Part shown: positions 16,402-26,556 of the stretch, piece by piece
How the letters are laid out: every line of letters starts with the position of its first letter
Position numbering within the stretch: position 1 is the first letter of the stretch
Assembly (NCBI GenBank): GCA_016223085.1
Contig: JACRPS010000020.1
Span: 124,001-188,000, forward strand
Length of the DNA stretch: 64,000 bases
From: Chloroflexota bacterium
Lineage (GTDB): Bacteria; Chloroflexota; Anaerolineae; Aggregatilineales; Phototrophicaceae
Direction of reading: 5' to 3'
Notes under the pieces: generated by a model
What the model saw: the letters and a program-made list of their open reading frames with translations, nothing else
Database searches by the model: none
What the model was told of the DNA's origin: nothing
Made by a program: the position numbers and the translations under genes

Positions 16402-18015
<1,614 letters not shown>

Positions 18016-18025
18016 ATTCTTGTGA

Positions 18026-18054
18026 GTCGGGGCGAACCGCCGGTTCGCCCCGAC
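18026..18054. repeat. dispersed palindrome, GGCGAACCG class
   Basis: GTCGGGGCGAACCG, one central C, then the exact 14-nt complement, 10 nt after the pckA stop. Same core as 34246, 34473 and 59438, but with the outer clamp GTCGGG instead of GTAGGG. Confidence 0.88.
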
Positions 18055-18128
18055 TGTGCATGTCGTTTTGCGTGTGTTATTATCCCAAACAAGTTCTCAA
18101 TGCACATAAAAATGGAGTAGTGGTACTC

Positions 18129-19073
18129 ATGGCTCGAAAAAAAGTAACGGTTGTTGGCGCGGGGAACGTCGGCGCCACCTGCGCGCACTGGCTGGTCAGC
18201 AAGGCACTGGCGGACGTGGTGCTGATTGACGTGGTGGAAGGGCTGGCGGCGGGCAAGGCGCTCGATCTGGCCGAGGCAATGCCGGTGATCGGTGTGGATG
18301 CAAAACTGACCGGCTCGACCAACTACGAAGCCACCACCGATTCGGATGTGGTGGTGATTACGGCGGGTGTGCCGCGCAAGAAAGACCCCGTGACCGGTAA
18401 ATTCCCCAGCCGGGACGAACTGGTGAAAACCAACCAGAACATCGTGGGCGAGGTTACGCGGCAGGTGGCGAAGTATTCACCCAACGCAGTGCTGGTGATC
18501 GTGTCCAATCCGTTGGATGCGATGTGCCACGTCGCGCTGCACGAAAGCGGCTTCCCGCCGGAGCGAGTGGTCGGGCAGGCGGGGGCGCTGGATACCGCGC
18601 GTTACAAAACCTTCCTGGCGATGGAACTGGGCGTGAGCGTGAAGGACATTCACGGCATGGTGCTGGGCGGGCACGGCGATACGATGGTGCCGCTGCCGCG
18701 TCACACCTCGGTCGCGGGTATCCCGGTGCGCGAACTGATCGCGGAAGACAAACTTCAGGCCATCATCCAGCGTACCCGCAACGGCGGTGGCGAGATCGTC
18801 AGCCTGATCGGCGTGAGCGCGTGGTACGCCCCGGCTGCCGGTACGGTGGAGATGGTGGAAGCCATCCTGCTCGACCAGAAGCGGGTTATCCCCTCGGCGG
18901 TGCTGCTGAAGGGGCAGTACGGCTACAACGACCTGTTTATCGGCGTGCCGGCGGTGCTGGGCGCCAACGGCGTCGAGCGCATCATCGAAATGGAACTCAA
19001 CGACGAAGAGAAGGCGATGCTGGAAATCAGCGCCAAAGCCGTGCGCGATGTTGTGAGTATTTTAGGTTATTAG
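18129..19073 (+). CDS. mdh: malate dehydrogenase (LDH-like type)
   Basis: 314 residues. NAD-binding GAGNVGATCA (10-19), VLIDVVEG (acidic residue at the end of strand 2 favours NAD), VSNPLDAM, GQAGALDTARYKTF and the proton-relay His in VLGGHGDTMVPL are typical of the short MDH group of Chloroflexota and Firmicutes. It interconverts malate and oxaloacetate. The ATG at 18129 is preceded by ATGGAGT; a longer in-frame extension upstream to 18060 runs through non-coding DNA and is rejected. Confidence 0.95.
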   Translation: MARKKVTVVGAGNVGATCAHWLVSKALADVVLIDVVEGLAAGKALDLAEAMPVIGVDAKLTGSTNYEATTDSDVVVITAGVPRKKDPVTGKFPSRDELVKTNQNIVGEVTRQVAKYSPNAVLVIVSNPLDAMCHVALHESGFPPERVVGQAGALDTARYKTFLAMELGVSVKDIHGMVLGGHGDTMVPLPRHTSVAGIPVRELIAEDKLQAIIQRTRNGGGEIVSLIGVSAWYAPAAGTVEMVEAILLDQKRVIPSAVLLKGQYGYNDLFIGVPAVLGANGVERIIEMELNDEEKAMLEISAKAVRDVVSILGY

Positions 19074-19097
19074 GTTTAAATCCTGCTATAACCTGGT

Positions 19098-19126
19098 GGG
19101 GGCGAGGGTTAAATCCCCTCGCCCCT
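19098..19126 (+). terminator. intrinsic terminator after mdh
   Basis: GGGGCGAGGG pairs with CCCTCGCCCC across TTAAATC, followed by TTTGTTT. It lies 24 nt after the mdh stop. Confidence 0.75.
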
Positions 19127-19168
19127 TTGTTTCCGGTGCATGTCCAACGCGGACGAGGGCAGAGTGGT

Positions 19169-20254
19169 ATGACCCAACGGGTGCTTGATCTGAACAGCGG
19201 CATGGCGATGGTCGTTACCGATTTACACGGCGGCTGGGATGTGTACTATCGCCTGCGGGAGCTGTTTTTAACCCAACAGGCCAAAGGCACGGTGGATTAC
19301 CTGGTGCTGTGCGGCGACCTGATCCACAGCGAAGGTCTGGAAGAAACCGACGCCAGCCTGGAAATCCTGCTGGACATCATGGCGCTGCAAGCCGAACTGG
19401 GCAGCAGCAAGGTCATCACGCTGCTGGGCAACCACGAACTGCCGCACATCTATGGCCTGACACTGGCGAAAGGCGCAGTGGAATACACCCCACGCTTTGA
19501 AGCCGCGCTGACCCGGCTCGATCAACGCTACAAAGGCACGCAGCGACGTAAGGACGTGGTGAACTTCCTGATGTCGCTGCCGTTTTTCGTGCGCACCAAG
19601 GCGGGCGTGCTGCTGACCCATGCCGGCGCGTCGGCGGATATATCGTCGGCCAAGCAGGCGGAACGGCTGTTTAACCTCGACCACGCGGCGCTGATCGAAG
19701 CGGCGGATAAGGAGCTGAAGAAGTTTGACATCGCCAGTTTGCAGCGCGGTTATTCTCACTTCACTGGTCTTTCCTATGAAGAACAGGCCAAACGTTATCT
19801 GGCCGTGACCGGGCCGGACGACCCGCGTTACAACGATCTGCTGCGGGTGCTGTTCCTCACCGGCCAGAACACCGATTTTGATCTGATGTGGAACACGCTG
19901 TTTTCGCAGAACGAACTGGAAGTGGGCGAAACAACCTACCAGCGCACGGTGCGGAACTTCCTGCAGGCGATTTCGGAGGTTAGTCCCAACGAGCAGCGCG
20001 TGCTGACCACCGGCCACATCGGCGTGAAAGATGGTTTTCTCGAAGTGGGCAAGCAGCAGCTTCGGTTCGCCAGCTACACCCACGCTTTCCCCAAACGGGC
20101 CGCGCGTTACCTGATGCTGGACTGCGAGGCCGCCGTTAAAGCCACCACCGATCTGATCCCGCACCTCAAGTTTGTGTTTGACCAGACGCCGCCGGCTGTC
20201 GTTCCAATTTTGCGCCCGCCCACGCCGGCTGGCCTCTCACAAACTCCGGCGTAG
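19169..20254 (+). CDS. calcineurin-like metallophosphoesterase
   Basis: 361 residues. Metal-binding motifs: VTDLHGGWDVY (near 17), LCGDLIH (near 48), LLGNHELPH (near 89), LLTHAG (near 150) and TTGHIGV (near 285). The arrangement is that of PPP/bis-tetraphosphatase-like phosphatases. Start is the ATG at 19169 just after the mdh terminator; the same frame is open back into mdh but that part is only a shadow. The last 29 codons overlap the end of the convergent fmt gene. Substrate unknown. Confidence 0.85.
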   Translation: MTQRVLDLNSGMAMVVTDLHGGWDVYYRLRELFLTQQAKGTVDYLVLCGDLIHSEGLEETDASLEILLDIMALQAELGSSKVITLLGNHELPHIYGLTLAKGAVEYTPRFEAALTRLDQRYKGTQRRKDVVNFLMSLPFFVRTKAGVLLTHAGASADISSAKQAERLFNLDHAALIEAADKELKKFDIASLQRGYSHFTGLSYEEQAKRYLAVTGPDDPRYNDLLRVLFLTGQNTDFDLMWNTLFSQNELEVGETTYQRTVRNFLQAISEVSPNEQRVLTTGHIGVKDGFLEVGKQQLRFASYTHAFPKRAARYLMLDCEAAVKATTDLIPHLKFVFDQTPPAVVPILRPPTPAGLSQTPA

Positions 20255-21119
20255 ACATCGCCTTCCGCCCGGCCAGTTGTACCTGCGCCGGGTAATACAG
20301 GCCGCTGCCGGTGCCGATGGCATAACCCTGGCGGGTTTCAACCACCCGCCCCGGTTCGGCCTGGCCGTCACCCGCCCTGCCGCTGAGGATTTTAAGCGGC
20401 TGCCCGTTCCAGAAGGTGTACGTCCCCGGCCAAGGCGTGAAGGCGCGCACCAGCCGTTCAATCGTCACGGCGTCCTGCGTCCAGTTGATGTCGCCGTCCT
20501 CTTTTGTGATCTGCGGCGCATAGGTGACGCGCGTTTCGTCCTGCGGCTGCGGCTGAACTGCGCCGCTGAGATAACGGGGCAGCGTTTCGATCAGCAGGTC
20601 CGCGCCCAGCAGCGCCAGTTTGTCGTGCAGCGACGCGCCGGTTTCGTCCGGCGCGATGGGGATGGCGCGCTGCGACAGCATCGGGCCGGTGTCCAGCCCG
20701 GCATCCATCTTCATGATTGTGATGCCGGTTTCCGCGTCGCCGGCGCGGATGGCCGCCTGAATGGGCGCGGCGCCCCGCCAGCGCGGCAGCAGCGAGGCGT
20801 GGACGTTGATCGAGCCGAAGGGCGGGATGTCCAGCACGGTCTGCGGCAGAATCTGCCCGAAGGCGGCTACTACGTAGACATCCGGCGTCCATTGCCTTAG
20901 TTCGGCCACTGCTTCGGCGCGGCGAATCTTCTCCGGCTGGAACACGGGGATTCCAGCAGCCAGCGCCACCTGCTTGACGGGTGACGGCTGAAGCTGCCGG
21001 TTGCGCCCGGCGGGGCGGTCGGGCTGCGTGACGACGCCGATCACGTCATGGTGTTCGATCAAGGCGCGCAACGTGGCAACGGCAAACTCCGGCGTGCCCA
21101 TAAAAACGATTCGTGCCAT
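20166..21119 (-). CDS. fmt: methionyl-tRNA formyltransferase
   Basis: 317 residues. MGTPEFAVATLRAL (7-20), the catalytic region INVHASLLPRWRGAAPIQAAI (about 104-124) and GITIMKMDAGLDTGPML (about 132-148) are complete, and the C-terminal tRNA-binding domain ends with RKAMSTPEFVRG. It formylates Met-tRNA for initiation and so acts with IF-2. The last dozen residues extend beyond the usual end and lie in an 89-nt tail-to-tail overlap with the phosphoesterase gene. Divergent from recJ across 173 nt. Confidence 0.95.
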   Translation of the reverse strand: MARIVFMGTPEFAVATLRALIEHHDVIGVVTQPDRPAGRNRQLQPSPVKQVALAAGIPVFQPEKIRRAEAVAELRQWTPDVYVVAAFGQILPQTVLDIPPFGSINVHASLLPRWRGAAPIQAAIRAGDAETGITIMKMDAGLDTGPMLSQRAIPIAPDETGASLHDKLALLGADLLIETLPRYLSGAVQPQPQDETRVTYAPQITKEDGDINWTQDAVTIERLVRAFTPWPGTYTFWNGQPLKILSGRAGDGQAEPGRVVETRQGYAIGTGSGLYYPAQVQLAGRKAMSTPEFVRGQPAWAGAKLERQPAASGQTQT

Positions 21120-21292
21120 TGGGGTGACATCCTTCTGCTTGTTTCAGTCCGGGCGAAGTGCTAATATGTGTAGAATATCTTTTCGCCTACCGGTCTAATT
21201 CTACTGAATCCTGAGACAGTTTGCCGTGAATAGTGTGTGCTGATTGTTCTGTAAACGGGTGATGCGGACCGAGGATTTATCAGAATTCCATT

Positions 21293-23080
21293 ATGCCCAG
21301 TTTAGTTAAACAGTGGCAGCCCAGGTATGGCCGACCCGCTTCGCCTGAGCTTATCCAGCAATTCGGGATGCACGGCATCAGCCAGGTGATGGCACAGGTG
21401 CTCATCAACCGGGGTTTCAGCACGCCGCAACAGGCGTGGGAATTTTTGCGCGCCGCCGATCTTACGTCCGGGCGGTATCTGAGCCTGAAGGGGAAACACC
21501 GCGCGATTGACCGGGCGGTCAGCCGGCTGGTGCAGGCGGTCGAACGGCAGGAAAAGATCATTGTTTACGGCGATTTTGACGCTGACGGCGTGACTTCGAC
21601 CGTCCTGCTGGTACAGGTGTTAAAGTCGCTGGGCGCGAATGTGGAACCTTACATCCCGAACCGCATTGACGAGGGGTATGGCCTGAACGCGCCAGCGCTG
21701 CGGTCGCTCAAGTACGAATACGGCGCGCAGGTTGTGATTACGGTGGACTGCGGCATCCGGTCGGTGCAGGAAGTGGAGGACGGCAAGCGGTTTGGGCTGG
21801 ATATGATCGTCACCGATCACCACTCCATCGGCCCGGACATTCCCGACGCTCATGCGGTGATTAACCCCAAACTCCAGGATTTTGATCTGTCCCCCCGCCA
21901 TGCCTGTCCGTACAGCGAAGACATGCTGGCCGGGGTGGGGGTGGCCTATCGGGTGGCGGAAGCGCTGTTAACCGTTGCGGGAGCGAACAGTAAACTGCGG
22001 CGGCTGCGTAAGCCACTGGAACTGGACGACCTGCTTGATCTGGTTGCCATTGGCACGGTCGCTGACCTCGCGCCCTTGAACCGCACCGAAAACCGCGCGC
22101 TGGTGCGGCGCGGCCTGGAGCGCATGAACCAACACCCGCGTCCTGGCATCAGGGCACTGCTGGACGTGGCCGGCGTGAAGCCCGGCACGGTATCCGCCAT
22201 GACCATCGGCTTTGCGATTGGGCCGCGCATTAACGCTGCCGGTCGGCTGGCGGACGCAATGATCGCCTACCGGCTGCTGGCTGCCACGACCGAGGCGGAG
22301 GCGATGCAGTACGCACAGCAGCTACAGGAACTGAACACCCAGCGCCAGACGTTAACCCGCGAAGCGCAGGGCAAGATAAAGGAGTCCATCGAGGCCATCC
22401 ACGACCAGCCGCTGATTTTTGCCGGCGACGCCGGATTTCAACCGGGTATCGTTGGGCTGGTGGCCGGTCGGCTGGTGGAGGAATACTTCCGTCCGGCGGT
22501 GGTGATGGAATATGGGCGGGAAGAAAGCCGCGCCTCGTGCCGCAGCATCCCGCAGTTTGACATCACCCGCGCGCTTGATAACTGCGCCGATTTGCTGGTG
22601 CGGCATGGCGGTCATGCGCAGGCGGCTGGTTTTACCGTGAGCAACCAGAATATTGATGCCCTGCGCGAACGTCTTTTGGAACTGGCGCGGAACAGCCTGG
22701 ATGGTCAGGAATTAAAGCCGGTGCTGGAAATTGACGCGGATGTGAACATCAATCAGTTGACCGAGAAACTGGTTGAAGAACTCCAGCAGCTTGAACCGAC
22801 CGGCCACATGAATCCGTCGCCAGTGCTGATGAGCCGGAACGTTCTGGTGAAGGAAAAGCGCACCGTTGGCGCGGACGGCAAACACCTGAAACTGAAACTG
22901 GCCCGCGCTGGCCAGCGCGACCTGGACGCGATTGGTTTCAGCCTGGGCGAGCGGGCCGGCGAACTGCCCGACTACGTGGACGTGGCCTACCAACTTGAGA
23001 TGAACGAATGGAATGGCAGCCGCAGCCTGCAACTGAATTTGCAGGACATCCGTCCGGCAGGGGCGGCACGCGGGCGATGA
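21293..23080 (+). CDS. recJ: single-stranded-DNA-specific exonuclease RecJ
   Basis: 595 residues, normal length. DHH domain: YGDFDADGVTST (92-103), VTDHHSIG (173-180) and the GFAIGPRINAAGRL motif; DHHA1: LVRHGGHAQAAGFTV; then an OB-fold C-terminus (EELQQLEPTGHMNPSPVLMSRNV). RecJ degrades ssDNA 5' to 3' in recombination and mismatch repair, consistent with mutS nearby. The stop overlaps the next start as ATGA. It is a paralogue of the DHH protein at 10381. Confidence 0.96.
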   Translation: MPSLVKQWQPRYGRPASPELIQQFGMHGISQVMAQVLINRGFSTPQQAWEFLRAADLTSGRYLSLKGKHRAIDRAVSRLVQAVERQEKIIVYGDFDADGVTSTVLLVQVLKSLGANVEPYIPNRIDEGYGLNAPALRSLKYEYGAQVVITVDCGIRSVQEVEDGKRFGLDMIVTDHHSIGPDIPDAHAVINPKLQDFDLSPRHACPYSEDMLAGVGVAYRVAEALLTVAGANSKLRRLRKPLELDDLLDLVAIGTVADLAPLNRTENRALVRRGLERMNQHPRPGIRALLDVAGVKPGTVSAMTIGFAIGPRINAAGRLADAMIAYRLLAATTEAEAMQYAQQLQELNTQRQTLTREAQGKIKESIEAIHDQPLIFAGDAGFQPGIVGLVAGRLVEEYFRPAVVMEYGREESRASCRSIPQFDITRALDNCADLLVRHGGHAQAAGFTVSNQNIDALRERLLELARNSLDGQELKPVLEIDADVNINQLTEKLVEELQQLEPTGHMNPSPVLMSRNVLVKEKRTVGADGKHLKLKLARAGQRDLDAIGFSLGERAGELPDYVDVAYQLEMNEWNGSRSLQLNLQDIRPAGAARGR

Positions 23081-24516
23081 GAATCCATCTTCCCATCAAA
23101 CGCTCTGTAGCACGATATATCGTGTCCTTACGCTTGCTGGTATGGCTGCTGCTCCTCACGCTACCCACGATCAAGGCTGATGCACAGCCAACCGACGCGC
23201 CACCCTACAGCCGCTTCGGGGTGGTCGAAGGGTTCTGGCTGCCAGAGGTGGTGTGCGAACTGGGCGCGGGCTGGGAGCGTATCATCTTCGACTGGTCGCA
23301 GCACCAGCCAACCGGCCCGGACGACTGGCACACGCTCAACGTGGATGATCGCTGGCTGGCGGCGGCGCAGGATTGCAATCGTGAAGTGGTTGCCATCGTC
23401 AAACACACGCCGGACTGGGCGACGGACGGCACACCGGGGCCGGGTGTCCCCAAAGGGCTGTATCTGCCGGTGGACGACCCCGGCAACGTGTGGGCGAATT
23501 TTATCCGTAAAGCGGCGGAATATTACGCGCCGCGCGGCGTGGAACGCTTTATCATCTGGAACGAGCCGGACATCAGCCGCGATACCTACGGCTATATCTT
23601 TGAGGGCACGCTCGACGATTATTTCCAGATGCTTAAGGTGGCGTACCTCGCTGCCAGACAGGGCAATCCAAATGCTAAAATCCACCTCGCCGGCATGACC
23701 TACTGGCACGACGTGAATGCTCACCGCCGGCTGTACCTTGACCGCCTGCTGGAACGCATCCAGCAGGACCCCGACGCGGCGGCCAATAACCACTACTTCG
23801 ACGTGGTGAGCCTGCATATTTATTTCCGCACCGAAACCGTCTATGATATTGTCAGCCAGACGCGGGCGCTGCTGGAGCGGTACAGTCTATCGGATAAAGC
23901 TATCTGGATTAACGAAACCAATGCCGCGCCTACCGACGACCCGCTGTGGCCGGTGGTGCGCCCGCAGTACCAGCTAAATCTGGCGCAGCAATCGGCGTTT
24001 CTGGTGCAGGCATCGGCGCTGGCGCTGGCGGCAGGTGTGGAGCGCATCGCTGCTTATAAGTTCTACGACTGGAACCTGCCGCCGCAGGGTGAAGCGTTTG
24101 GGCTGCTGCGCGCCGATGGATCGCGCCGCCCGGCGTTTGATACGTGGCAGACGGTCATTCGCCAGTTCAGCGACGTACAATCTGCCGCCTTCGCCCAGTC
24201 TGAGTCTATTGATGTGGTGCGGCTGGAACGCGCCGATGACCAGCAGATGATTGTCGCCTGGGCGCGGACAGCCGACGCGGCGTGGCTTCGCATCAGCGCG
24301 ACCAGCGATACGGCGGTGCAGTTCGACCAGTACGGCGGTATGGTGCAACCTGAGCCAACGGACGGTGTGTATACGCTGGCGCTGGACGGCGCGCGCTGCA
24401 CGAAGCACGACGGCTGCGCGGTCGGCGGTAACGTGGCGCTGCTGGTGCAGCCATCCGGTGAAATCATCGTGGAAGACGTAACGGGTACACCTATCCCGTT
24501 ATCGTTCAGGAAATAA
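23077..24516 (+). CDS. secreted clan GH-A glycoside hydrolase-like protein
   Basis: 479 residues. A signal peptide covers about 1-36 (basic n-region IKRSVARYIVSLRL, hydrophobic core LLVWLLLLTLP, cleavage near KADAQ). The TIM-barrel carries the acid/base candidate Glu163 in FIIWNEPDIS and the nucleophile candidate Glu280 in AIWINETN, the two-glutamate layout of clan GH-A (GH39/GH5-like). A beta-rich C-terminus of about 100 residues follows. The ATG at 23077 overlaps the recJ stop; a longer frame starting at 23008 is a recJ shadow. Remarkably, a genome-type palindrome (23108-23132) encodes part of the signal peptide. Substrate not predictable. Confidence 0.8.
   Translation: MRIHLPIKRSVARYIVSLRLLVWLLLLTLPTIKADAQPTDAPPYSRFGVVEGFWLPEVVCELGAGWERIIFDWSQHQPTGPDDWHTLNVDDRWLAAAQDCNREVVAIVKHTPDWATDGTPGPGVPKGLYLPVDDPGNVWANFIRKAAEYYAPRGVERFIIWNEPDISRDTYGYIFEGTLDDYFQMLKVAYLAARQGNPNAKIHLAGMTYWHDVNAHRRLYLDRLLERIQQDPDAAANNHYFDVVSLHIYFRTETVYDIVSQTRALLERYSLSDKAIWINETNAAPTDDPLWPVVRPQYQLNLAQQSAFLVQASALALAAGVERIAAYKFYDWNLPPQGEAFGLLRADGSRRPAFDTWQTVIRQFSDVQSAAFAQSESIDVVRLERADDQQMIVAWARTADAAWLRISATSDTAVQFDQYGGMVQPEPTDGVYTLALDGARCTKHDGCAVGGNVALLVQPSGEIIVEDVTGTPIPLSFRK
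23108..23132. repeat. palindrome embedded in a signal-peptide coding region
   Basis: GTAGCACGATA and its near-complement TATCGTGTCCTTAC. It matches the ACACGATATATCGTGT class seen between genes at 46118-46145. It codes for residues about 11-18 of the secreted hydrolase. Confidence 0.6.
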
Positions 24517-24583
24517 ACACAGAGGCACAGAGACACAGAGACAGAAAAACCCTCTGTGCCTTTGTGTCTCCGAGTCTCTGTGT
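24516..24583. repeat. ACACAGAGGCACAGAG inverted repeat
   Basis: Left arm AACACAGAGGCACAGAGACA, right arm TCTCCGAGTCTCTGTGTT with CTCTGTGCCTTTGTGTC between them; the arms fold into a long imperfect hairpin. It begins at the stop codon of the hydrolase gene. A shortened relative lies at 25696-25741. Confidence 0.75.
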
Positions 24584-24616
24584 TATGCTTTTAGTGTTTT
24601 GGAGAAATGAGCGAGC

Positions 24617-25672
24617 ATGTCACAGAACGGGTATAAATCCAACGGTGCGGCGGCCAACGACCGCGTGGACGCGAAGGGCGAACTGAAGTTTTCCTACGGT
24701 GGGCAGGCGGTCATCGAAGGGGTGATGATGCGCGGCGCACACACCGCCGCGATTGCCGTACGCGACCCGAACGGGCAAATCGTCGTCCACGAGCAGCCCT
24801 TAAATGCCACGCTCTACCGGGGCAAGATCGCCAAAACGCCGTTTATTCGCGGCGTCATCGGCCTGTGGGACGCGCTCGGCCTGGGCACACGCGCGCTGAT
24901 GTGGGCGGCGGATATTGCCATCGGCGAAGAAGAGGGCGAGAAGGTGAACTTCAACGGCCCGATTGGCTGGGCGACAGTGGCGTTTTCGCTGCTGCTCGGC
25001 ATTGGCCTGTTCTTCCTGCTGCCGACGACGGCAGCCTCCGGCATCGGTCACTGGCTGGGCCTGACACCGGACGGCTCAGCACCAGTAGGATTTAACGCCT
25101 TCCTCGTCAACCTGATCGAAGGGGTGATTCAGCTTGGGCTGCTGGTCGCCTACATCTGGGCGATTGGCCGCATCCCGGACGTGAAGCGGCTGTTTGGCTA
25201 TCACGGCGCGGAGCATAAAACCATCAACGCCTACGAAGCCGGCGCGGAACTGACGCCGGAAGTCGTTGCCAACTATCCGATTGAACACCCGCGCTGCGGC
25301 ACGGCCTTTTTGCTGACGGTCGTGTTTGTCAGCGTGTTTATCTTTTCGCTGCTGGGACGCCCGCCGTTCCTGCTGCTGATTCTGTCACGGGTGGTGCTCA
25401 TCCCGGTCATTGCCGGCGTGGCCTACGAGATTCTGCGCTTCACCGCGCGCAATATCAAAAACCCGATTGTGCGGCTCATCATCAAGCCGAACCTGGCGCT
25501 GCAACACCTGACCACGCGCCAGCCCGACCTGCACATGATCGAGGTGGCGATTGTGTCGTTTAATCACGTGCTGGCGTCGGAAGGACTGCTCCCGCGCGAG
25601 GAACTGGTGATTCCCCCGCCGCGCCCGGAAGCTGTCTCGCCCACGCTGGCGGCGGAGAAGGCGAAAGCGTAA
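24617..25672 (+). CDS. DUF1385 (YqhQ-like) membrane protein
   Basis: 351 residues with the family signatures YGGQAVIEGVMMRG (27-40), FGYHGAEHKTINAYE (near 192-206) and HPRCGTAFLL (near 222). There are about four to five hydrophobic segments, the first near residues 115-140. The function of the family is unsettled. It is preceded by the long ACACAGAG hairpin and followed by a good terminator, so it is probably transcribed alone. Confidence 0.9.
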   Translation: MSQNGYKSNGAAANDRVDAKGELKFSYGGQAVIEGVMMRGAHTAAIAVRDPNGQIVVHEQPLNATLYRGKIAKTPFIRGVIGLWDALGLGTRALMWAADIAIGEEEGEKVNFNGPIGWATVAFSLLLGIGLFFLLPTTAASGIGHWLGLTPDGSAPVGFNAFLVNLIEGVIQLGLLVAYIWAIGRIPDVKRLFGYHGAEHKTINAYEAGAELTPEVVANYPIEHPRCGTAFLLTVVFVSVFIFSLLGRPPFLLLILSRVVLIPVIAGVAYEILRFTARNIKNPIVRLIIKPNLALQHLTTRQPDLHMIEVAIVSFNHVLASEGLLPREELVIPPPRPEAVSPTLAAEKAKA

Positions 25673-25695
25673 AGGCAAAAAAGATAAAAGCGTAA

Positions 25696-25741
25696 CGCAG
25701 AGGCATGGAGACACAGAGGCGCAGAGAGGATTCTTTGCGCC
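25696..25741. repeat. second ACACAGAGGC-type repeat, degenerate
   Basis: CGCAGAGGCATGGAGACACA, then GAGGCGCAGAG and TTCTTTGCGCC. Related to 24516-24583. Its right half forms the terminator of the DUF1385 gene. Confidence 0.6.
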
Positions 25742-25747
25742 GTTTTT
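25718..25747 (+). terminator. repeat-derived intrinsic terminator after the DUF1385 gene
   Basis: GGCGCAGAGAG pairs with TTCTTTGCGCC (11 bp, two G-U) and is followed by GTTTTTATT. It lies 45 nt after the stop and just before the converging PIN gene. Confidence 0.65.
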
Positions 25748-25756
25748 ATTGTGCGG

Positions 25757-26176
25757 TTACGGAAGCAGTTCCAGCGGCTCGCCATTGGGGCGGCGGTAGA
25801 TGATAAAATCGCGGCGGTCGAAGGTGCAGACCTGCGTAATGGTCAGCCGTTCGGACAATGCCATAATGCAGCAGTCTACGAAGTCGAAACGGGCACTCGC
25901 GTATTTTGCCATGATTACTGCAGCCTGCTTCAAATCATCTTTGGTGACGGACTGTAGTTCGAAGGCCGAAGCTGCAAACATCTGTAAAAACGGCACAATG
26001 ACATGATGACCAATGAGCCGATTGAGGCCATGCGTAACCTCGGTTAAAACAATATCCGGCACTACGCCTATGAATGGTTTACCTGCATGTGCTTTTGCCT
26101 GGCTGTGGTATTTGTCCTTGATATCGCTAAGGGCGTAGAGATAGCTGCTGTCGATCAGTGCTCTAGGCGTTGCCAT
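25757..26176 (-). CDS. PIN-domain toxin-like ribonuclease (VapC-like)
   Basis: 139 residues. PIN acidic residues are in place: D9 (LIDSSYL), E46 (IVLTEVTHG), D98/D101 (ARFDFVDCCIMALSERL) and D120/D123 (CTFDRRDF). These bind Mg/Mn for RNA cleavage. It overlaps the end of a small ribbon-helix-helix-like gene by 14 nt, the usual antitoxin-toxin arrangement. Base composition is clearly less G+C-rich than the neighbours, which suggests acquisition. RNA target unknown. Confidence 0.85.
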   Translation of the reverse strand: MATPRALIDSSYLYALSDIKDKYHSQAKAHAGKPFIGVVPDIVLTEVTHGLNRLIGHHVIVPFLQMFAASAFELQSVTKDDLKQAAVIMAKYASARFDFVDCCIMALSERLTITQVCTFDRRDFIIYRRPNGEPLELLP

Positions 26177-26471
26177 TGTCTTCCGCCTGGCGTTTCAGAA
26201 ACTCTTCAGCAATGATGTCTCCTACAATTTCATCGAAGTTTTCGGAAACATCATCTCGGCCCGAACTCCAACCACTCTTTTCTGCCAGTTCTGCAAGCAT
26301 CAGAAATGGATTTGGAATGTTGTCAGCTTCGACAACAGGGGCGGTTTGTTCAACAATGGTAAGGCTGTTTTCAAGCATCGTTTCGGCAATGTCTTCCACT
26401 GCCCGATTTCGCCGCCGCGCCAGTTCTTGCAGCCGTTCAAATAATCCTTCGCTGATGGTCAGGTTTGCCAT
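26163..26471 (-). CDS. antitoxin-like protein of the PIN module
   Basis: 102 residues. The N-terminus MANLTISEGLFERLQELARR looks like a ribbon-helix-helix or short DNA-binding dimer; the acidic C-terminus (DDVSENFDEIVGDIIAEEFL) could wrap the PIN protein. The ATG at 26471 has GAGGAG upstream; an in-frame TTG at 26486 is less likely. It probably represses its own operon and neutralises the PIN protein; inference from arrangement. Confidence 0.75.
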   Translation of the reverse strand: MANLTISEGLFERLQELARRRNRAVEDIAETMLENSLTIVEQTAPVVEADNIPNPFLMLAELAEKSGWSSGRDDVSENFDEIVGDIIAEEFLKRQAEDNGNA

Positions 26472-26496
26472 AGCTATACTCCTCAAAACTCAACCT

Positions 26497-26550
26497 CATT
26501 ATACATCACCCTCACCTCTCCCCGGCCATGCGCTTGAGTTCGTACAGCTT
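26497..26550 (-). repeat. displaced copy of the mutS 3' end
   Basis: On the minus strand this encodes KLYELKRMAGER followed by TGA. Real mutS ends KLYELKRMAGEK-TAG at 27325-27360. Codon differences are largely synonymous, and CATTATAC beyond the stop is shared too. The copy lies 7 nt beyond the HEPN gene, so the MNT/HEPN pair is enclosed by direct repeats. Confidence 0.8.
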
Positions 26551-26556
26551 ACAGCT

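Noticed and set aside
18524-19168. Open frame joining the 3' half of mdh to the metallophosphatase
   Set aside because: The part before 19169 is an Arg/Gly-rich out-of-frame translation of mdh; the phosphatase has its own ATG and a terminator lies between.
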